Source of the DNA: Tubiluchus corallicola
Taxonomy: Eukaryota; Priapulida; Priapulimorpha; Priapulimorphida; Tubiluchidae
Assembly: GCA_030141605.1 (NCBI GenBank)
Contig: JAQGDQ010002377.1
Coordinates: forward strand, 310,001 to 374,000
Length of the DNA stretch: 64,000 nucleotides
Reading direction: 5' to 3'
Positions within the stretch are counted from its first letter, which is position 1. The number at the start of each line of letters is the position of its first letter. The translations under genes were made by a program, and so were the position numbers. Below are positions 26,101 through 37,936 of the stretch, one piece after another. The notes under the pieces were generated by a model. The model did not search any database. It saw nothing but the letters and a program-made list of their open reading frames with translations, and was not told where the DNA came from.

Positions 26101-27956
26101 TTACTGTATGATGTTTACTCTTGTAAGTCACAAGGAATACTGGCTGATTTGCAACTAGAGCATCAAAATGAAACCGCTAGGCAAGGGATTAAATGTTCAG
26201 CTTCCAGAAATTCTTTGGGTTAACGAGGTTAATTGCAGTGGGCGAGAGGGTAACACATTCAAAGCAAAACTGCTACGCTAGCATGTTAGCGCATGATAAA
26301 CGTACCTGTTTACAAACAAAACGGTACTTAACATAATTGTTTCTACATATATAATGCATAAAAGGGAAGTAAAGGTGACATAAAAGTAGAAAAGGTTCTT
26401 TGGGCACATACAAATGTCTTATTTTAAGTACATGAAGAAAAATATTGAGCCAATTAAGCGGAGTTATTTGAGTCAACTACCGATAGTTTTTATGTACATT
26501 TGAATAGAAGCGGCCCGTTCCAGGCATTTATGAGTCAATTAAGCGATTGAGTCTATTAACCGTGAGTCTATTAAGCGGCGACTACTGTAGTTATATGTCG
26601 TGTTGAACAGTGTCAAAAGTTTTTGCAGGTTTAAGAATATGCTACATACAATTGATTTTTTATCTAAACAGTGAAGAATATTTTCAATAAGTTCTGCTGT
26701 TGCTAGAGCAGTGGAATACGATTTTCAAAACCCAAATTGATATTTGGTTACTATATTATTTTTAACCAAGAATTTATTTAGATGCTTAAATATTACATTT
26801 TCAAAAATTTTAGCAATTGAAGAAAGGTTTAAAATTGGTCTGTAGTTGGATGGATTTTAGGAGAATCGGTCTTATAAATGGTAGTTACTTTTGCAATCTT
26901 GAGACAGTCTGAAAAAATACCTTGAATTATTGATCAGATGAACTAATACCGGTGCAATAACATCAGCAGACAGCTTATAGAATTTAACTGATATTTCAGG
27001 GCCTGGTGATTTGCCTTCATTTAGTTTAGAGAGGGCTGCTTTAATCTTACATTCTGTAACAGAATATAGAAAAATTGATTAGTTTAAAGAGGGAGGTAAA
27101 TTAAATTTAAAATTTGTATTGGAGGGTGTAATATTTTTTGCCATGTTTTGACCTACTGATTGGAAAAAAATTATTGAAACAATTAGCAATGCCAAGAGGA
27201 TTAGTGACAGTATTACCATTGTAATCTAGCTGCGTGGGTAAGATATATTTTTTGTTTTAGAGCTTCAGAACAGTACTGATTGTACTCCAGGTCTTTTTAA
27301 TGTTATTTTTGTTTAGCATAAATAAGTGGCCATGGTGTTTCTTCTTTGAGTTTTGTTTAATACGGTTGAGTTTATTTGAATACAGTTTGTAGTAATTCGT
27401 TTTGTATGCAGATTGTGATAATTTATGTGTTTTATAGAGCTTTGTTCTCGTGCGAATAGAAGTGAGAATGCCAGGAGTAATCCAAGGCTTACGAAAATTT
27501 ATCTGTTCTTTTTAGTGAGAGTGCAAAAGGGGCATGGTCATCCAGGCTACTTGAAAACACATCAGTAAAGTACTGGAAGGCATTATTTACATCTGGAATT
27601 ATTAATATCCCAGAAGTGCAGAATTTAGATCAAAGAGAAAATTTTCTAATTTAAAGTTTCTAGTGTCTCGTTTGACTATTTTAGTGACATTTCACAGTAT
27701 CTGCAATGTATTTACAATAGCAAAAATGGGTAAGTGATCAGCTAATTCATATAGGACTATACCGGCAGTGAGTGGATACTGTTAGTGTATCACTATATGT
27801 GATGTATAAGAGTTTTTGAGCGATGAGTCATGCGGGTTGGTTGTGTAATGACAGGAAAGAAACATTAATTCACCTTATTTTTAAATTTTTGATGGGATCA
27901 CTCGATCTATAAATAGCTGTCCCAAATTCTGATTCCAATAGGTCAGCCATAGGCAT
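14138..27956 (-). CDS. MKS1: MKS1 (Meckel syndrome type 1 protein), complete
   Basis: There are 14 exons: 27956-27874, 24519-24330, 23747-23665, 23101-23038, 22067-21958, 21266-21138, 20570-20437, 20035-19896, 18741-18636, 17715-17455, 16430-16297, 15592-15450, 15059-15022 and 14319-14138. All junctions are GT-AG in compatible phase; the total is 1797 nt, 598 aa (human about 559). Family motifs in order: IYRSSDPIKNLKI (exon 1), FIFGWQEKVFSQ, CERMTTSPYERQTFVAERM, GQTMYIMADLSP, and the B9 domain at about residues 312-475 (CYGEIISAQDYEYDNLYIH, WVTQTC, LFLEVLSLDMWHRYRTEGYG, TWRPVG, LRRFFIGGSPELEDPTY). LSKFGFKTESTG and QQSRAFLDS follow. MKS1 belongs to the B9/MKS complex of the ciliary transition zone with B9D1 and B9D2. 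ATG 27956 is the first of two in-frame Mets (the second, MADLL, at 27950). The introns carry many pogo-type insertions. Confidence 0.95.
15831..15872. repeat. (CCAC)/(CA)n microsatellite
   Basis: Short CCACCC/ATGC steps lead into (CA)n, in an MKS1 intron. Confidence 0.8.
16115..16137. repeat. (TA)n microsatellite
   Basis: About ten TA units in an MKS1 intron. Confidence 0.85.
17741..18503. mobile_element. pogo-type MITE filling an MKS1 intron
   Basis: It begins TACACTAGTTGCTGCTTAAT and ends AAGTGGCGGCTACTGTA, the same inverted ends and TA flanks as the copy at 12871. The host intron is 17716-18635, so the element starts 26 bp from the 3' splice site and makes up most of the intron. It contains an internal 228-bp tandem duplication (17839 and 18067, beginning CGAGAAACTATTG). 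Confidence 0.85.
17839..18294. repeat. 228-bp tandem duplication inside the MITE
   Basis: Two almost identical head-to-tail copies; the junction at 18066 follows tacattttagt. The near identity points to recent duplication, within an element whose ends have drifted. Confidence 0.9.
19001..19330. mobile_element. pogo-type element fragment, left end
   Basis: It starts CAGTTGCCGCTTAATAAAAC after A/T-rich flanking sequence. It then follows the 17741 element (ACCATTGTTAAGAAAATATGG, agcaaaagcaatagcaaaatg), but no right inverted repeat is present. Confidence 0.7.
22880..22985 (+). repeat. possible tRNA-like SINE head
   Basis: CTAGTACTGG spaced from GTTTCAAATCC as A and B boxes would be. It is a weak call, without a defined tail. 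Confidence 0.25.
23380..23582. mobile_element. pogo-type element fragment, right end
   Basis: It ends TTAAGCGGTGACTACTGTA. The preceding sequence is the reverse complement of the 19001 and 17741 interior (gcactggttttattaaccg, ttaacaacagtttctatgg). The left boundary is lost, possibly near 23150. Confidence 0.7.
25545..25802. repeat. compound CA / CATA / TA satellite
   Basis: (CA)n with CGCA variants grades into TACATA and TATATA blocks. It lies in MKS1 intron 1 and abuts the truncated pogo element. Confidence 0.85.
25806..26589 (-). pseudogene. pogo/Tigger element with transposase N-terminal fragment
   Basis: The minus strand at about 26069-25811 reads LTVKEKLKILEQYDKLP, MVQRCAAAQLKISQSTLGRIL, KKQSEMEQSASQ, ASKRRCTG. 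This is the psq/CENP-B-type helix-turn-helix of pogo transposases. A stop and a frame break precede it, and the DDE catalytic part is gone: the frame runs into the adjacent TA satellite. The right end is GTCTATTAAGCGGCGACTACTGTA-like, reaching 26589, and matches the MITE ends of this window. It identifies the family that mobilised the MITEs. Confidence 0.75.
26595..27800 (-). pseudogene. decayed LINE (endonuclease end plus reverse transcriptase start)
   Basis: Minus-strand translation with many stops shows, in order, SDHLPIFAI (end of an APE-type endonuclease), a linker with FNNFF, then KANHQALKYQ and NYRPILNLSSIAKIFENVI. The last matches the conserved NYRPIS-L-SKIFE block of Jockey/CR1-like reverse transcriptases, followed by a degenerate YQFGF-KS. 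The catalytic YADD region is absent, so the copy is broken on the 3' side where the pogo element begins. It lies in MKS1 intron 1. Confidence 0.8.
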
Positions 27957-28777
27957 TTTTTAATGAAATAAAACACTCAAGGTTCATATCAAGGTACCAA
28001 CTACTCTTGGTAACAGTTTTAAATTCCGCACAGCATATGTAATGGTCTAAATCGTGCTACGGTTTAACTTTGCTCAGATTCTTGCCATTTAACATAGGGA
28101 GGCAACTAATAAAAAGTAAAACAAGAGTTCAGCGAACGCATAAAGCTTGGACAAGTAATCAAAAAATTCAACGAAAACAAAAATTTCGATTTTCACGCTT
28201 TGCCTTTGGCGCAAAATTTTCCAAGCGAAAACTTTTTTGCCAGGTGTTTTCGGTTTCAAAGCTATGATCAAGAACCCGCTTTGTGCAACGCAGGTGTGCC
28301 TGGCTTACCCAGTCCAGCCTCCAGGTAAGTTACGTTGTTTTTGCTGCGTATGGGATTATTCGTTATTACGAATTTGTCCCTCAAATTTAAATTTTGTGGG
28401 ATTATTGGAATTTTGATAATAAAGTTAATATTAGTACTTTTGACTTTGTAATTTAACTTGTCTATCGGTATACTGCGCGAATTTGAACATAGTTCGATAA
28501 TTTAATTAGGTTTGATTTGTTAATAATGTATAAGATTATAATGGTCTTCAAATTTGTCTTGTTGGTGGCTTAGTTTTCGTTAAAGTTATTGTCCTTTCGT
28601 TAGGCTTTCTGGTTTGCAGTGTGTATGGGGAGCTGTATAAAGGAAGTTCTGTTTTCCAAGCTATATTATCCGGTATTATTATCATGTTTCCTTTATAGCG
28701 TTTTTTTATGAAAACTATTATTATCCTAAATAGCATTAAATATAATTACTTTGGTTTTTTATTATTTGTGCTTGTAG
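27957..28777. promoter_or_regulatory. shared (bidirectional) promoter region of MKS1 and LITAF-like gene
   Basis: The MKS1 start codon (27956, -) and the LITAF-like start codon (28784, +) are 827 bp apart and divergent. The plus gene very likely has a 5' UTR exon ending at 28324 (CCTCCAG|GTAAGT), spliced to an acceptor at 28777 (CTTGTAG), six bases before its ATG. That leaves at most about 300 bp for both transcription starts. Position 28280-28324 is GC-richer than its flanks. I could not assign factor sites. Confidence 0.55.
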
Positions 28778-28783
28778 GTAGCA

Positions 28784-31238
28784 ATGTCCGATAAAAAAGC
28801 ATCACCATCTGGTGCAACAGGTGGTTTATCAGTTGAAGACCTACGAGGAGCAACTGGAGGGCTGCTTGTCGAAGATCTGTTCAATTTGCCTGGATTTAGT
28901 GAAGCCCCACCTCCATATGAATTTCCTATACGCCCACCACCACCTCGCAAACAGCGGACACATGTAGCAAAAAAACAGTTAGTTGATTTGCCACTTGAAT
29001 CTAAAAACTCTGAGAAAAGTAGTAGTTCAGATAAAGTGAATGATGGCCAAAAACATGAAGATTCAGCTAGAGATGCATATGCACATAAAGGAGCTCGGCC
29101 TAAATACAGAACTTCTATTCCTGATGCAAATGTTCATGCATATGGTGATGCACTTCAAAAAAGCAATGGCAGCACAGATGAAGATATCCCTGATAAGGTA
29201 GCGGTGTGGTTGGAGACCGAACCAGACAAGCTTTCTCAAAAAAGTGAAGCGTCGTCTTTTCACAAAAATGATGAAGTTGATGATTATATTATTGAAACTC
29301 ATATACGTACAGTACCCCTCGCCAGAGGAGCTGACAATGCTCAGTGTGAGTGCTAAATATCCAGTCATTAGCGTAATTACAAATTTATAATTATAAATCC
29401 AAACTGTAGAATTAGTCATTTTTTATTTTGTTATCCTTGAAATAACTAATTTCTAAATGACTTCTCCATTTTTGAGTCAATTCATGCCATGTCTGACATT
29501 ACTGTGGTTCCAGTGCACACTTTAATCAAATGCTGACTTCAGGCTGTCAAGTCAAGATTATTCTTATGCTTTTTATTGTTTTGTGTGTACGAACGTGTAT
29601 CACACACGGAACGTTCATAAAATGTTTAACCATAAAGCTGTATTAAACCTTATTTGGCATTAATTATTCGAGCAGTAGTTTGGATTTGACAAATTTGCAA
29701 CATTTGCTTAAAAAATATTAGGTTCTTTGCGTTGATTCATCGTTCACATAATCAAAGATTTCCCATATGTAAAATGTCATAGAGTGATACACACGAAACG
29801 TTCTTAAAATGTTTAACCATAAAGCTGTATTAAACCTTATTTGGCATTAATTATTCGAGCAGCAGTTTTGATTTGGCAAATTTGCAACATTTGCTTAAAA
29901 AAATATTAGGTTCTTTGTGTTGATTCATCATTCACATAATCTAAGTTTTCCCATATGTAAAATGTCATAAAGTGGTTTTTAAGTCTGCATTTTCTTGCAA
30001 TTTCGAGAACTATTAATCACAGATGCATTTGTAGCAGATATACGGTCCGCTTGAACTGTTTGAACTAGAAGGTGCAGACAAAAACCAATCTATGACATTT
30101 GACACATGGGAAATCTTCGTTTACGCTAGTGATGTATCAACTAATTTCATCACATTCTTACAAAATATTTTTTCATTCCAGCGTGAATCATGAGACAAAT
30201 GTTGTAAAATTGCAGTTAGTATGACGTGCAGTGAGGGTTGATTAGCAAAGTTGGTTTTGTTGCCTAACTAATGTCCTTTGATTTGTTTCATTAAATTTGT
30301 TTCATTTGAAAAATGACATTACGATGCTGTTTGGTGATAGTGATCTCCGTATTCTAAATATTATTGCTTCTCACTTCAGATTACAGGGTTTACCAGCCCG
30401 ATGTTTACCAACAGACAACCATAGTCATCAATCCTATAAGTGGACTTGGGCCACATCCAACTACATTAGACTGTCCAAATTGTCATCATACAGTTATAAC
30501 TTTATTAGAAGAGACTGCAGGAACTGCAGCGTGGCTTATGAGCTTAGCTTGCTGTCTTGTGGGGTAAGTCTAATTTTGACAGGTTCAGCTAGCACTGTGA
30601 AGTTTAAATAGTTCATATGCGCAGTTATTAGTCTAAGTCATTTAACACAAAAGTAATGTGGACTCCGCAGATCCGGGTTCCATTCCCACCTAAGTTATGC
30701 TAAGATCTTAAAAATGATAACCCTGATTCTTTGATAAGAATGCAGATTTACTGTGTCAAAGTAATAATGCGTGGGACGAACAAGAATCCACCATAGGTGG
30801 CTTGGACTCATTCCTGCAAAATGCTCAACAAACGTATAGCAATTTTTTATTGTGTCTGCATCAACAATAACAGGACTAGTGACTTTGGGCCCATTCAAGG
30901 AACGGGTTCAGTAAGTGCTTTCTTTGCCACTTGAAGGCAGAGATAGTTTAGTGCCTGTAAAATGTGATGATATTATGGAGGTGGATGTTTTGACGATAAT
31001 CATTACCACTTTTGACCAAAACTCACAAGTTTTATTAAAATGTTGATGCGACATTTATAATTTGTTTCCTTAGTAGTTCACTCCAAAAGGACTACAAAAT
31101 TTAGAAACCAACTGCTTTTCTTTCAGTTTATGGGTAGGGTGCTGTTTGCTGCCATGTTGTGCTCCTGGTTTGCAGGATGTTCATCACATCTGTCCCACGT
31201 GCCGCTTTCATGTAGGAACGTATAGACGCATGGAATAA
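28784..31238 (+). CDS. LITAF-domain (LITAF/CDIP1-like) membrane protein
   Basis: Exons are 28784-29345, 30380-30563 and 31127-31238 (285 aa), with donors GTGAGT and GTAAGT and acceptors TTCAG, all in phase. The C-terminal half is a LITAF domain. The first zinc knuckle CPNC is at 219-222. A hydrophobic Cys-rich segment (WLMSLACCLVGLWVG, about 235-262) inserts as a monotopic membrane anchor. The second knuckle HxCPTC is at 269-274, ending FHVGTYRRME. The N-terminal half is hydrophilic, with a PPPY motif (42-45) expected to bind NEDD4/ITCH WW domains, and a Pro-rich stretch after it. Residues 10-32 are an internal repeat (GATGGLSVEDL / GATGGLLVEDL). LITAF proteins act at late endosomes in degradative sorting. 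At 285 aa it is longer than LITAF (161) or CDIP1 (208), because of the acidic Ser-rich linker. Confidence 0.93.
29603..29975. repeat. tandem duplication, 187-bp unit, two copies
   Basis: Copies starting with ACGTTC at 29611 and 29798 share ATGTTTAACCATAAAGCTG and TTATTCGAGCAG, with few differences. They lie in intron 1 of the LITAF-like gene. Confidence 0.9.
30640..30730 (+). repeat. possible tRNA-like SINE head
   Basis: GTGGACTCCGCAGATCCGG is followed by a GGGTTCCATTCCC B-box-like stretch in intron 2 of the LITAF-like gene. The A box is poorly defined. Confidence 0.3.
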
Positions 31239-34200
31239 ACTGCACGCTATAGCAGCATAGAAATCTGCTGTTACAGTAAATGTGCCCTTTGTTCTTAGTT
31301 GTTTTGGAAGTTACCTATCTAGCATGCCAAAAGACAACTAGATTAGAAGACTGACATGTATTATATCATCTTCCCTATCATTGTTACCGTCATCATGTAC
31401 TATAACATTTTTTTAAATGTGTGGCATTCTGGCAGAAATTTTTGTTCCTTTTGGCAGAAATTCTGCCAGGGTGTAAAAGTTGTAGGCAACTGAGTTTCTG
31501 TGCCTTAGCAACTAGATTCTTATTGGTTGTGATACTCAAATTAGTTTTTTTTTAGAAATAACTACGTGTGCTTTTGCAAAAATTGGTTATGCATAGTGTA
31601 TTTTTAACATTTAGTTACAGTACTGATTTTATAGTTTAGTTAAAAGTGGAGTAGGTACTTAGCGTATTTTGTATAATAATTGTATATACCAACTGTACAA
31701 ACTTTGCAAATGTGCAATAGAGAATCAATATTGATTTTTAATATGGTTTGCAATGAAATGGTACATGAATGCTGGCAGTTTTTTCCAAATTTGCAACACA
31801 TTTTTGCAGCTATTAGTTTCGTACTTTTTAACTGCTATACTTACTTTTACATTCTCATTTTTAAACAAAATTTATATTTTTTGTATAATTTAACATCAAG
31901 ACAGGGAGTTGCGAAGTACAAGTGAATGTTGTCAAGGGGTAGCAAACAAACGAAATGAGATGCGGATGGTATTGTAACCCATGACATTGGCCTAAATGTG
32001 GCTTTTAGAAAAGTATTTCTCAATATTTTCCATACTCCTGTTTTGCAGTGATATAAATTTTTGTATGTTGGCTTTTAGTATTTCACCTCCATGTTTTTCT
32101 ACCTCTCATGTCTGGCATACACGAGGCAAACTCTGTCTGCAACAGCTTGTCAGACACTGATTTTTTTGTCCATATGCACAATGCGTAAATACTGTTTTAC
32201 CAAGTTTGGCACATGGGTTTTTATTAAACGTGCTTAATTTTCTGTCTGACGTGGTGGTGTAGCAAGTACTTGTGGTATCCTAGCCTTTTAACATTTTGAC
32301 CATTTGTTTCGTTGATGAAGCCACAAATTGTGTGCGTTTTTTGCATCCCTGAGCCTGACTTTTCTTTTTTGACGTGATGGGATAAAGGTAAACAAATTTC
32401 GGCCAAGAATCACACTGAGTTTGATTTGCGGAACTGCACCACAGTAACTCTTTTCTATGCATTAGTTACGTGTAACACAACGGTCCTTAAACATTTAGCT
32501 CCAGCATTAAAACATGCAAAGATTGTCAAAGATACAGAACGCTACAGGTTTTCACAATAATGCAATCGGCATTTAGAGAAGTCACTGTTTCTTTCAAAAT
32601 TATCGATCTGCTAAGCCACACAACACCTTACACACGCTGTTAAGTAACAACACTAGCTTTTTTTCTAGGCTGGATGTAATAATTAGTCAGCTACAATGAT
32701 CTCTGACTAGGCAGTTTTGAAAACTTTTGTTATTTGCTTTGTTAGTGTTGGATCTGTGCTTAATAAATAACAGTTATTGAACTCTAGAAGAATTTCGCGC
32801 CCTCTCACCCTTGCACGCAGCAATCGCATCCATCTTGCGATGCCTCTAGTCTGACACAAACTCATCCTGCTCCCATGTGCAGGCTTGGCACAACAATTTG
32901 CATCAGACCATCAAAAAGTAATTGTTTTGTCCTGTGTTATGTAATAATTGTGTATTAAGGTTACGCATGACACAGGTTGTTTCGTACAAAAGTTGCCTTG
33001 TGCGGGGAAATTTTGTCTAAGACAATTTGCATTGATCAGACATTTCCCTAAAGACAGATTTTTTTGCTGTGTGCAGTTAGTATTAGATCTCACTGTTTAT
33101 TAGTTAAAGCACTAAATAATCATTGCAGGTTAAGGTTTATGTTTAAATATTGTACATTTACTTGAGAGCTTATGAGCGACTACTGTGAAGTGCAATTGTT
33201 GATGACTTTTCATTCCATAACGTTAGACTATAGTGTGATGTAAGCGTATTACACATGACTGCAGTATAACAGTAGAACTAGCAACTGAAGTTTCAAATTG
33301 TCTAACACTTATATTGGTTTGCAGATGAGCTGTGAGATTTATCGCAATATATTGGCTGAGGCCATTTGTTTCTTCGACAAATCCTCTCCCTCTGTCAGTA
33401 TTTCTGTGATACGCGTTTATCACGAAAAGTTCGAATTCATTATTTTAAATGAAGATAATTTAGATAAAAACATTTTAAATGAAAATAAAATATAGGTACT
33501 AAATCAATCATGGGCTATTCATGCAGTTATATATGGCAACTATAGATTTATAGTAGTGATAATCAAAATATTTGTCTAGTGAAATACTGTACATACTGTT
33601 GAAAAGGTCCTGCAGCCATTGCTGTATATCTTTTTATTCTTGTAATACCACTCATTAACAGGAATCTTTTGTAATATTTTCATGTGATGTTTTCTCCCTG
33701 CTTTTCCAGTTCTTTTGGCATTGTGCATAATAGTAAGCAGATTCAGTGTCTCGCAAACAATGGAGAAGCAGCTAACTCTAGTAACTTGAGTGTGGTGAGT
33801 GTATAATGTGCTTAGTTTGTGTATTTCTTTAGCGAACAGTCAGCTGCTCATATCACGCTTTCTAATTATTTGTGTGTGTATATATATATATATATATATT
33901 TTTTTTTTTTCTTGATAAACTATATATATGTATATATATAGGCTATAAGCCATGTTTGGACCAAGTGGTGGTAGCTAATATACTGTATAGCAATGATTAT
34001 AGTTGTATATATTTTAGTACTAAAAAGTACTGACTGTTTAATGTATATTTCGCATTTTCGTTTTATGCACCTATACATGCATTTTATGAAATCTCATTAA
34101 TGTGGATCTTATATCATTGTAATTTTTTTGGCTTTTCTCATTCCACTGTGCCATGAAATTACTTAGGATACGTTTTGTTGTGGTGATCAACTAAAGCTGT

Positions 34201-35675
34201 AATGACTTTATCCCCGTTAAGTAAATTTAAGCAAAAATTGGCATGTTTGTGGTCATAGGTCACCCTAAAGGTCATGTAAAGGTCGTCACTAAGATACGCA
34301 GGGCTGGAAAGACTCTAACACAGATTAAAAAGTTCAGCTGCATAATCTGCTGTATGAACATTATCTGCCCAATGCATAAATCGTTTGGATTTTCTTATAA
34401 TCAAGAAACACTAGTGTGGCTAACAATCCTGTCAAGAACAGTTATTGTAACTGCAGATATTAGATGTATCTAAACACACATTTTGTGAATAAGGGACTAG
34501 AGTTCGTTTAGCATTAAGTTCGTATTCGTTTAGATGTCTGTGCATTTTGTCATTAAATTTTTTATGATCTCTATCTAACATCAGCGCCTTTATTGTATGG
34601 TAATATATGACGTCCATTTTGTATGTTCATATTATACTTTAACAAAATGGTGACGAAATTATTTTTTTACTACAATAAAACTGTCACTTGTCTTTTTTCC
34701 TTTTTTATTTTTAAGTTGTTTGTATTTTTGTAATTAGAAGACGTACCATTGTGATTTTAGTTACAATTATCTTAGCCTGCATAGAGCCTGCGTTAGATGA
34801 ATATACTGGCTTACAATGTGTTTAATGTAAGCAAAAGTGAAAAATTGAGATCCGCGATTGCAAATTATCGGCCAACAATTAGCAATCGATTTTTATTACA
34901 GTAATAATTAAACAATTTGCCATAGGCCAGGCTATCTACTCCTATTATTGGCGCAGTATTTTATATTTACACCTTTTTTGTATAACCATATGGCATTAAA
35001 ATAATGATTTTCATAATAAGTTTGTTGCTTATACACGGCATATATATCAACGACTGCATTCATCTTTTGACCTGCTTGACAAGCTTTGTGCAGAAAGTGA
35101 TCGGTTCCTCTAAAGCTTGGCTAAACTCTTGTTAATTTTTGATTGGCGAACAGTGAATTCTGCCAGATGCCATATTCTGGTTTCATCATCGTCAGTATGT
35201 TAGGCATCAGATTATAACATTGAATAGCTATTAGGTTAAATCATGAGGTAGGGTAGAGCCCTGGGGTATGGCCTCATACAGCGGTATGCCGCACTGGAGC
35301 AGGCATAGTCAACTGATAACTGGTCACGATCCGCGAGCACCGTGCACACTGGTCAATGACACATGGGCGTAATCAAATAATCTGCAATTTTTTCAACCAC
35401 ACTAGACCAGGCGTAGCTAAGTAACAAAAACAGTGATGCTCACGCTCACCAGAGTAGAATTTGAATTCGTTCAGTTTTGCTCACATTAAATGACATCAGC
35501 ATTACATTTAAGTGAATATCAAGAAAAGTATTAAGCACAGCACTTGTAAACGGTAGATACGACGATAGCATGAACACCTGCGAAGTCATCCATTTTTTTC
35601 AGACGGTTTTTTTCAACAACGCGTAAATGTTCACGCATTTTTTGGGTCATCAAACGTGACCCTTTCAGTTGGTTG
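31239..35675. other. spacer between LITAF-like gene and RERG-like gene
   Basis: The 4.4 kb between two convergent genes contain the 3' UTR of the LITAF-like gene, AT-rich sequence and a TA microsatellite. At 33709-33793 there is an exon-like segment with both splice signals but no recognisable product. ORFs elsewhere look random. Confidence 0.4.
33873..33943. repeat. (TA)n and poly-T tract
   Basis: (TG/TA)n, a T run, then TATATATG repeats. Confidence 0.8.
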
Positions 35676-37903
35676 TCAAGCGTGCACTTTGTCTTTATCT
35701 TTATGACCATGAAACACTTTATTGAGAACATGAATTACTTGCTGAGCTGCAGCACTCGACCGGCGGCGACCTAAAATACAATGCAATAGAATATAACACC
35801 TTTACTTAATGTCCATTTTCACAAAATAAAACATAAACTGTAGGCTATTTTCACAGACAAGATTAAATACAATAAGATCTATTTACAAATAAAGTAGCAT
35901 AAAATACACACATCATCATTTACACACGCGGACTTTAATACCTAATACATTTCTCACACAAATGAATGAGCACATCCATTCTAACACACTCAGTCATTCT
36001 CTCATGCACTCATTCACTCTGGCTAAATTTTACACATATTACAACTACGTGAAGGTGATTGCCATTGATAAGACTTGAAAATTTTTAAGTTACTGCAAAA
36101 AAACAAAACATTTTAGCCATTATTAATTTTCGCTAAAATACATGCACGATACTACGTAGTCAATTAGTCATGCAGTTTCTACCTCTTTGCCAGTAGATAT
36201 TTTGCTACAGCTGCTAGTCCATCGTTAACAGTAAAAAAGGCCACAGTAACTGCTTTACACCTATGTGAGCAAAACTGCGAGTAAACCGCCTCTAAAATAA
36301 AATTAAATTCACCTCTTGATTCGACAACTTTCCGTCGCTTCAGTTCTCTGTGAAGTTCGTGGAATGATTCGACTACATTTTCGTCCCCGTCACTGGCAGA
36401 ACATTCAAAAAAACTACAGCAGAGTTCTTCTGCGAGAGCTTCGCCCTCTTCTTGCTTCACCTGATAAGAAATCCTTTCAGAAAAAAACACTACTCTTTTT
36501 TCTTAGATATTATTACGTGAAAGTAGGAGCAAGCTGCAAGTTTGGAATTCTTTATCATAAATTAGTTAGAATTACTCTTGTGTGAGCGCTCTAACATTGG
36601 AAATGCTGCAACTTGGTTGGCCACCTGTCAAGGATGAACTTTGGGCTGCCTTGATTATTGGGGAATGTGGTTGCCTATTGGTTTATGGACGATGCGTTGC
36701 AACCAGAATGTCCTGATTCAAATCCAGGCTGCATCCAGGCTATTTTAAACATAAGCTTGATAATTAATTACGTGTTAAAAACACACATTAACACCTTAAT
36801 GGTATAATGAGAGACCGATCAAGATAGAGCATTATTAAAGACTACCATTTGGAGTTAATGAAGTCATTTGCGAGTCCTGAAAAGAACTAAAGACAAAAGA
36901 CTTGGAGAAAAGCAACCTTCCCCACAATTGAATTTTTGTGATTCTCATCACAGGCGGCACGTTTAGCAGAAAGCGCCAAATATAATCATCTTTTTTGTTT
37001 AAAGTCGGCTCTTAATTCAACAGACAACACAAACTTGCCATGAGGCTTTCATCAACAAATTACACCTACATAGTAGAGATTATTATTACCCTACTTTTAC
37101 CCTAAATGTCACGCGCCAGGCTGGGCAACAACGGACACCATTTTTAAAGTCTTTGGCATTACCCGGCCGCTGTATCGAACTCATCACCTTCCAGACCTTA
37201 GCACTAGATTATATCTGACAGAAATTATATTAGTTAAGAGTGCTAAGTATATTAATTACTTTAAGGTGGAATATCATCAATCTAAGTAGACCTACATTAA
37301 TTTTCTTATAAAAACATTGTCACATTTAAATGAGTTAGTTGAAAACAAAATGCAACTCAATTATCTTGCGCTTAAACTGTAAGGCAATTATTTGTACATG
37401 CACAAAACTCACCTCTCTTATATGATCTAGATCTGCTTTATTACCAATTATAATGCAAGGCGAAGACTTGGTCCCTTTAATGTCGTCTATGTATAATTTT
37501 ATTGAGGCGATTTGTTTGAAACTATCTCTGTCATCAATACTGTAAACTAGCAAAAACGATTCCCCCCACTTCACCTGTCCCTCCTTGTGCGGAGTTTCAC
37601 TCTGGAAAATATTAAGTTAAAGTATAAACATATACACATTTTGATTTATAGTTATTATAATATTAATGACAAGATTATTATTAAGGCAACAAAATCGACA
37701 ATAGGAAAAGTGAAAAAGTTGAAATACAGTCTGAAATACAACTTTTTTACTTTTCTTGTCTTTCAAAATTTAATTAATTGTATGATAATTAATGCACATT
37801 TTAATATTGCACAGGACTAGCTTAGCAGGCCTAATTATTTTTGTTGTAACACACAAATAATAATAATACACATAGTATATACATAAATACATATATTTTT
37901 TCA

Positions 37904-37936
<33 letters not shown>

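Noticed and set aside
33709-33793. Segment flanked by TTTTCCAG and GTGAGT downstream of the LITAF-like gene
   Set aside because: Two frames are open or nearly so, but no homology, and the LITAF gene already has a complete domain and stop at 31238.
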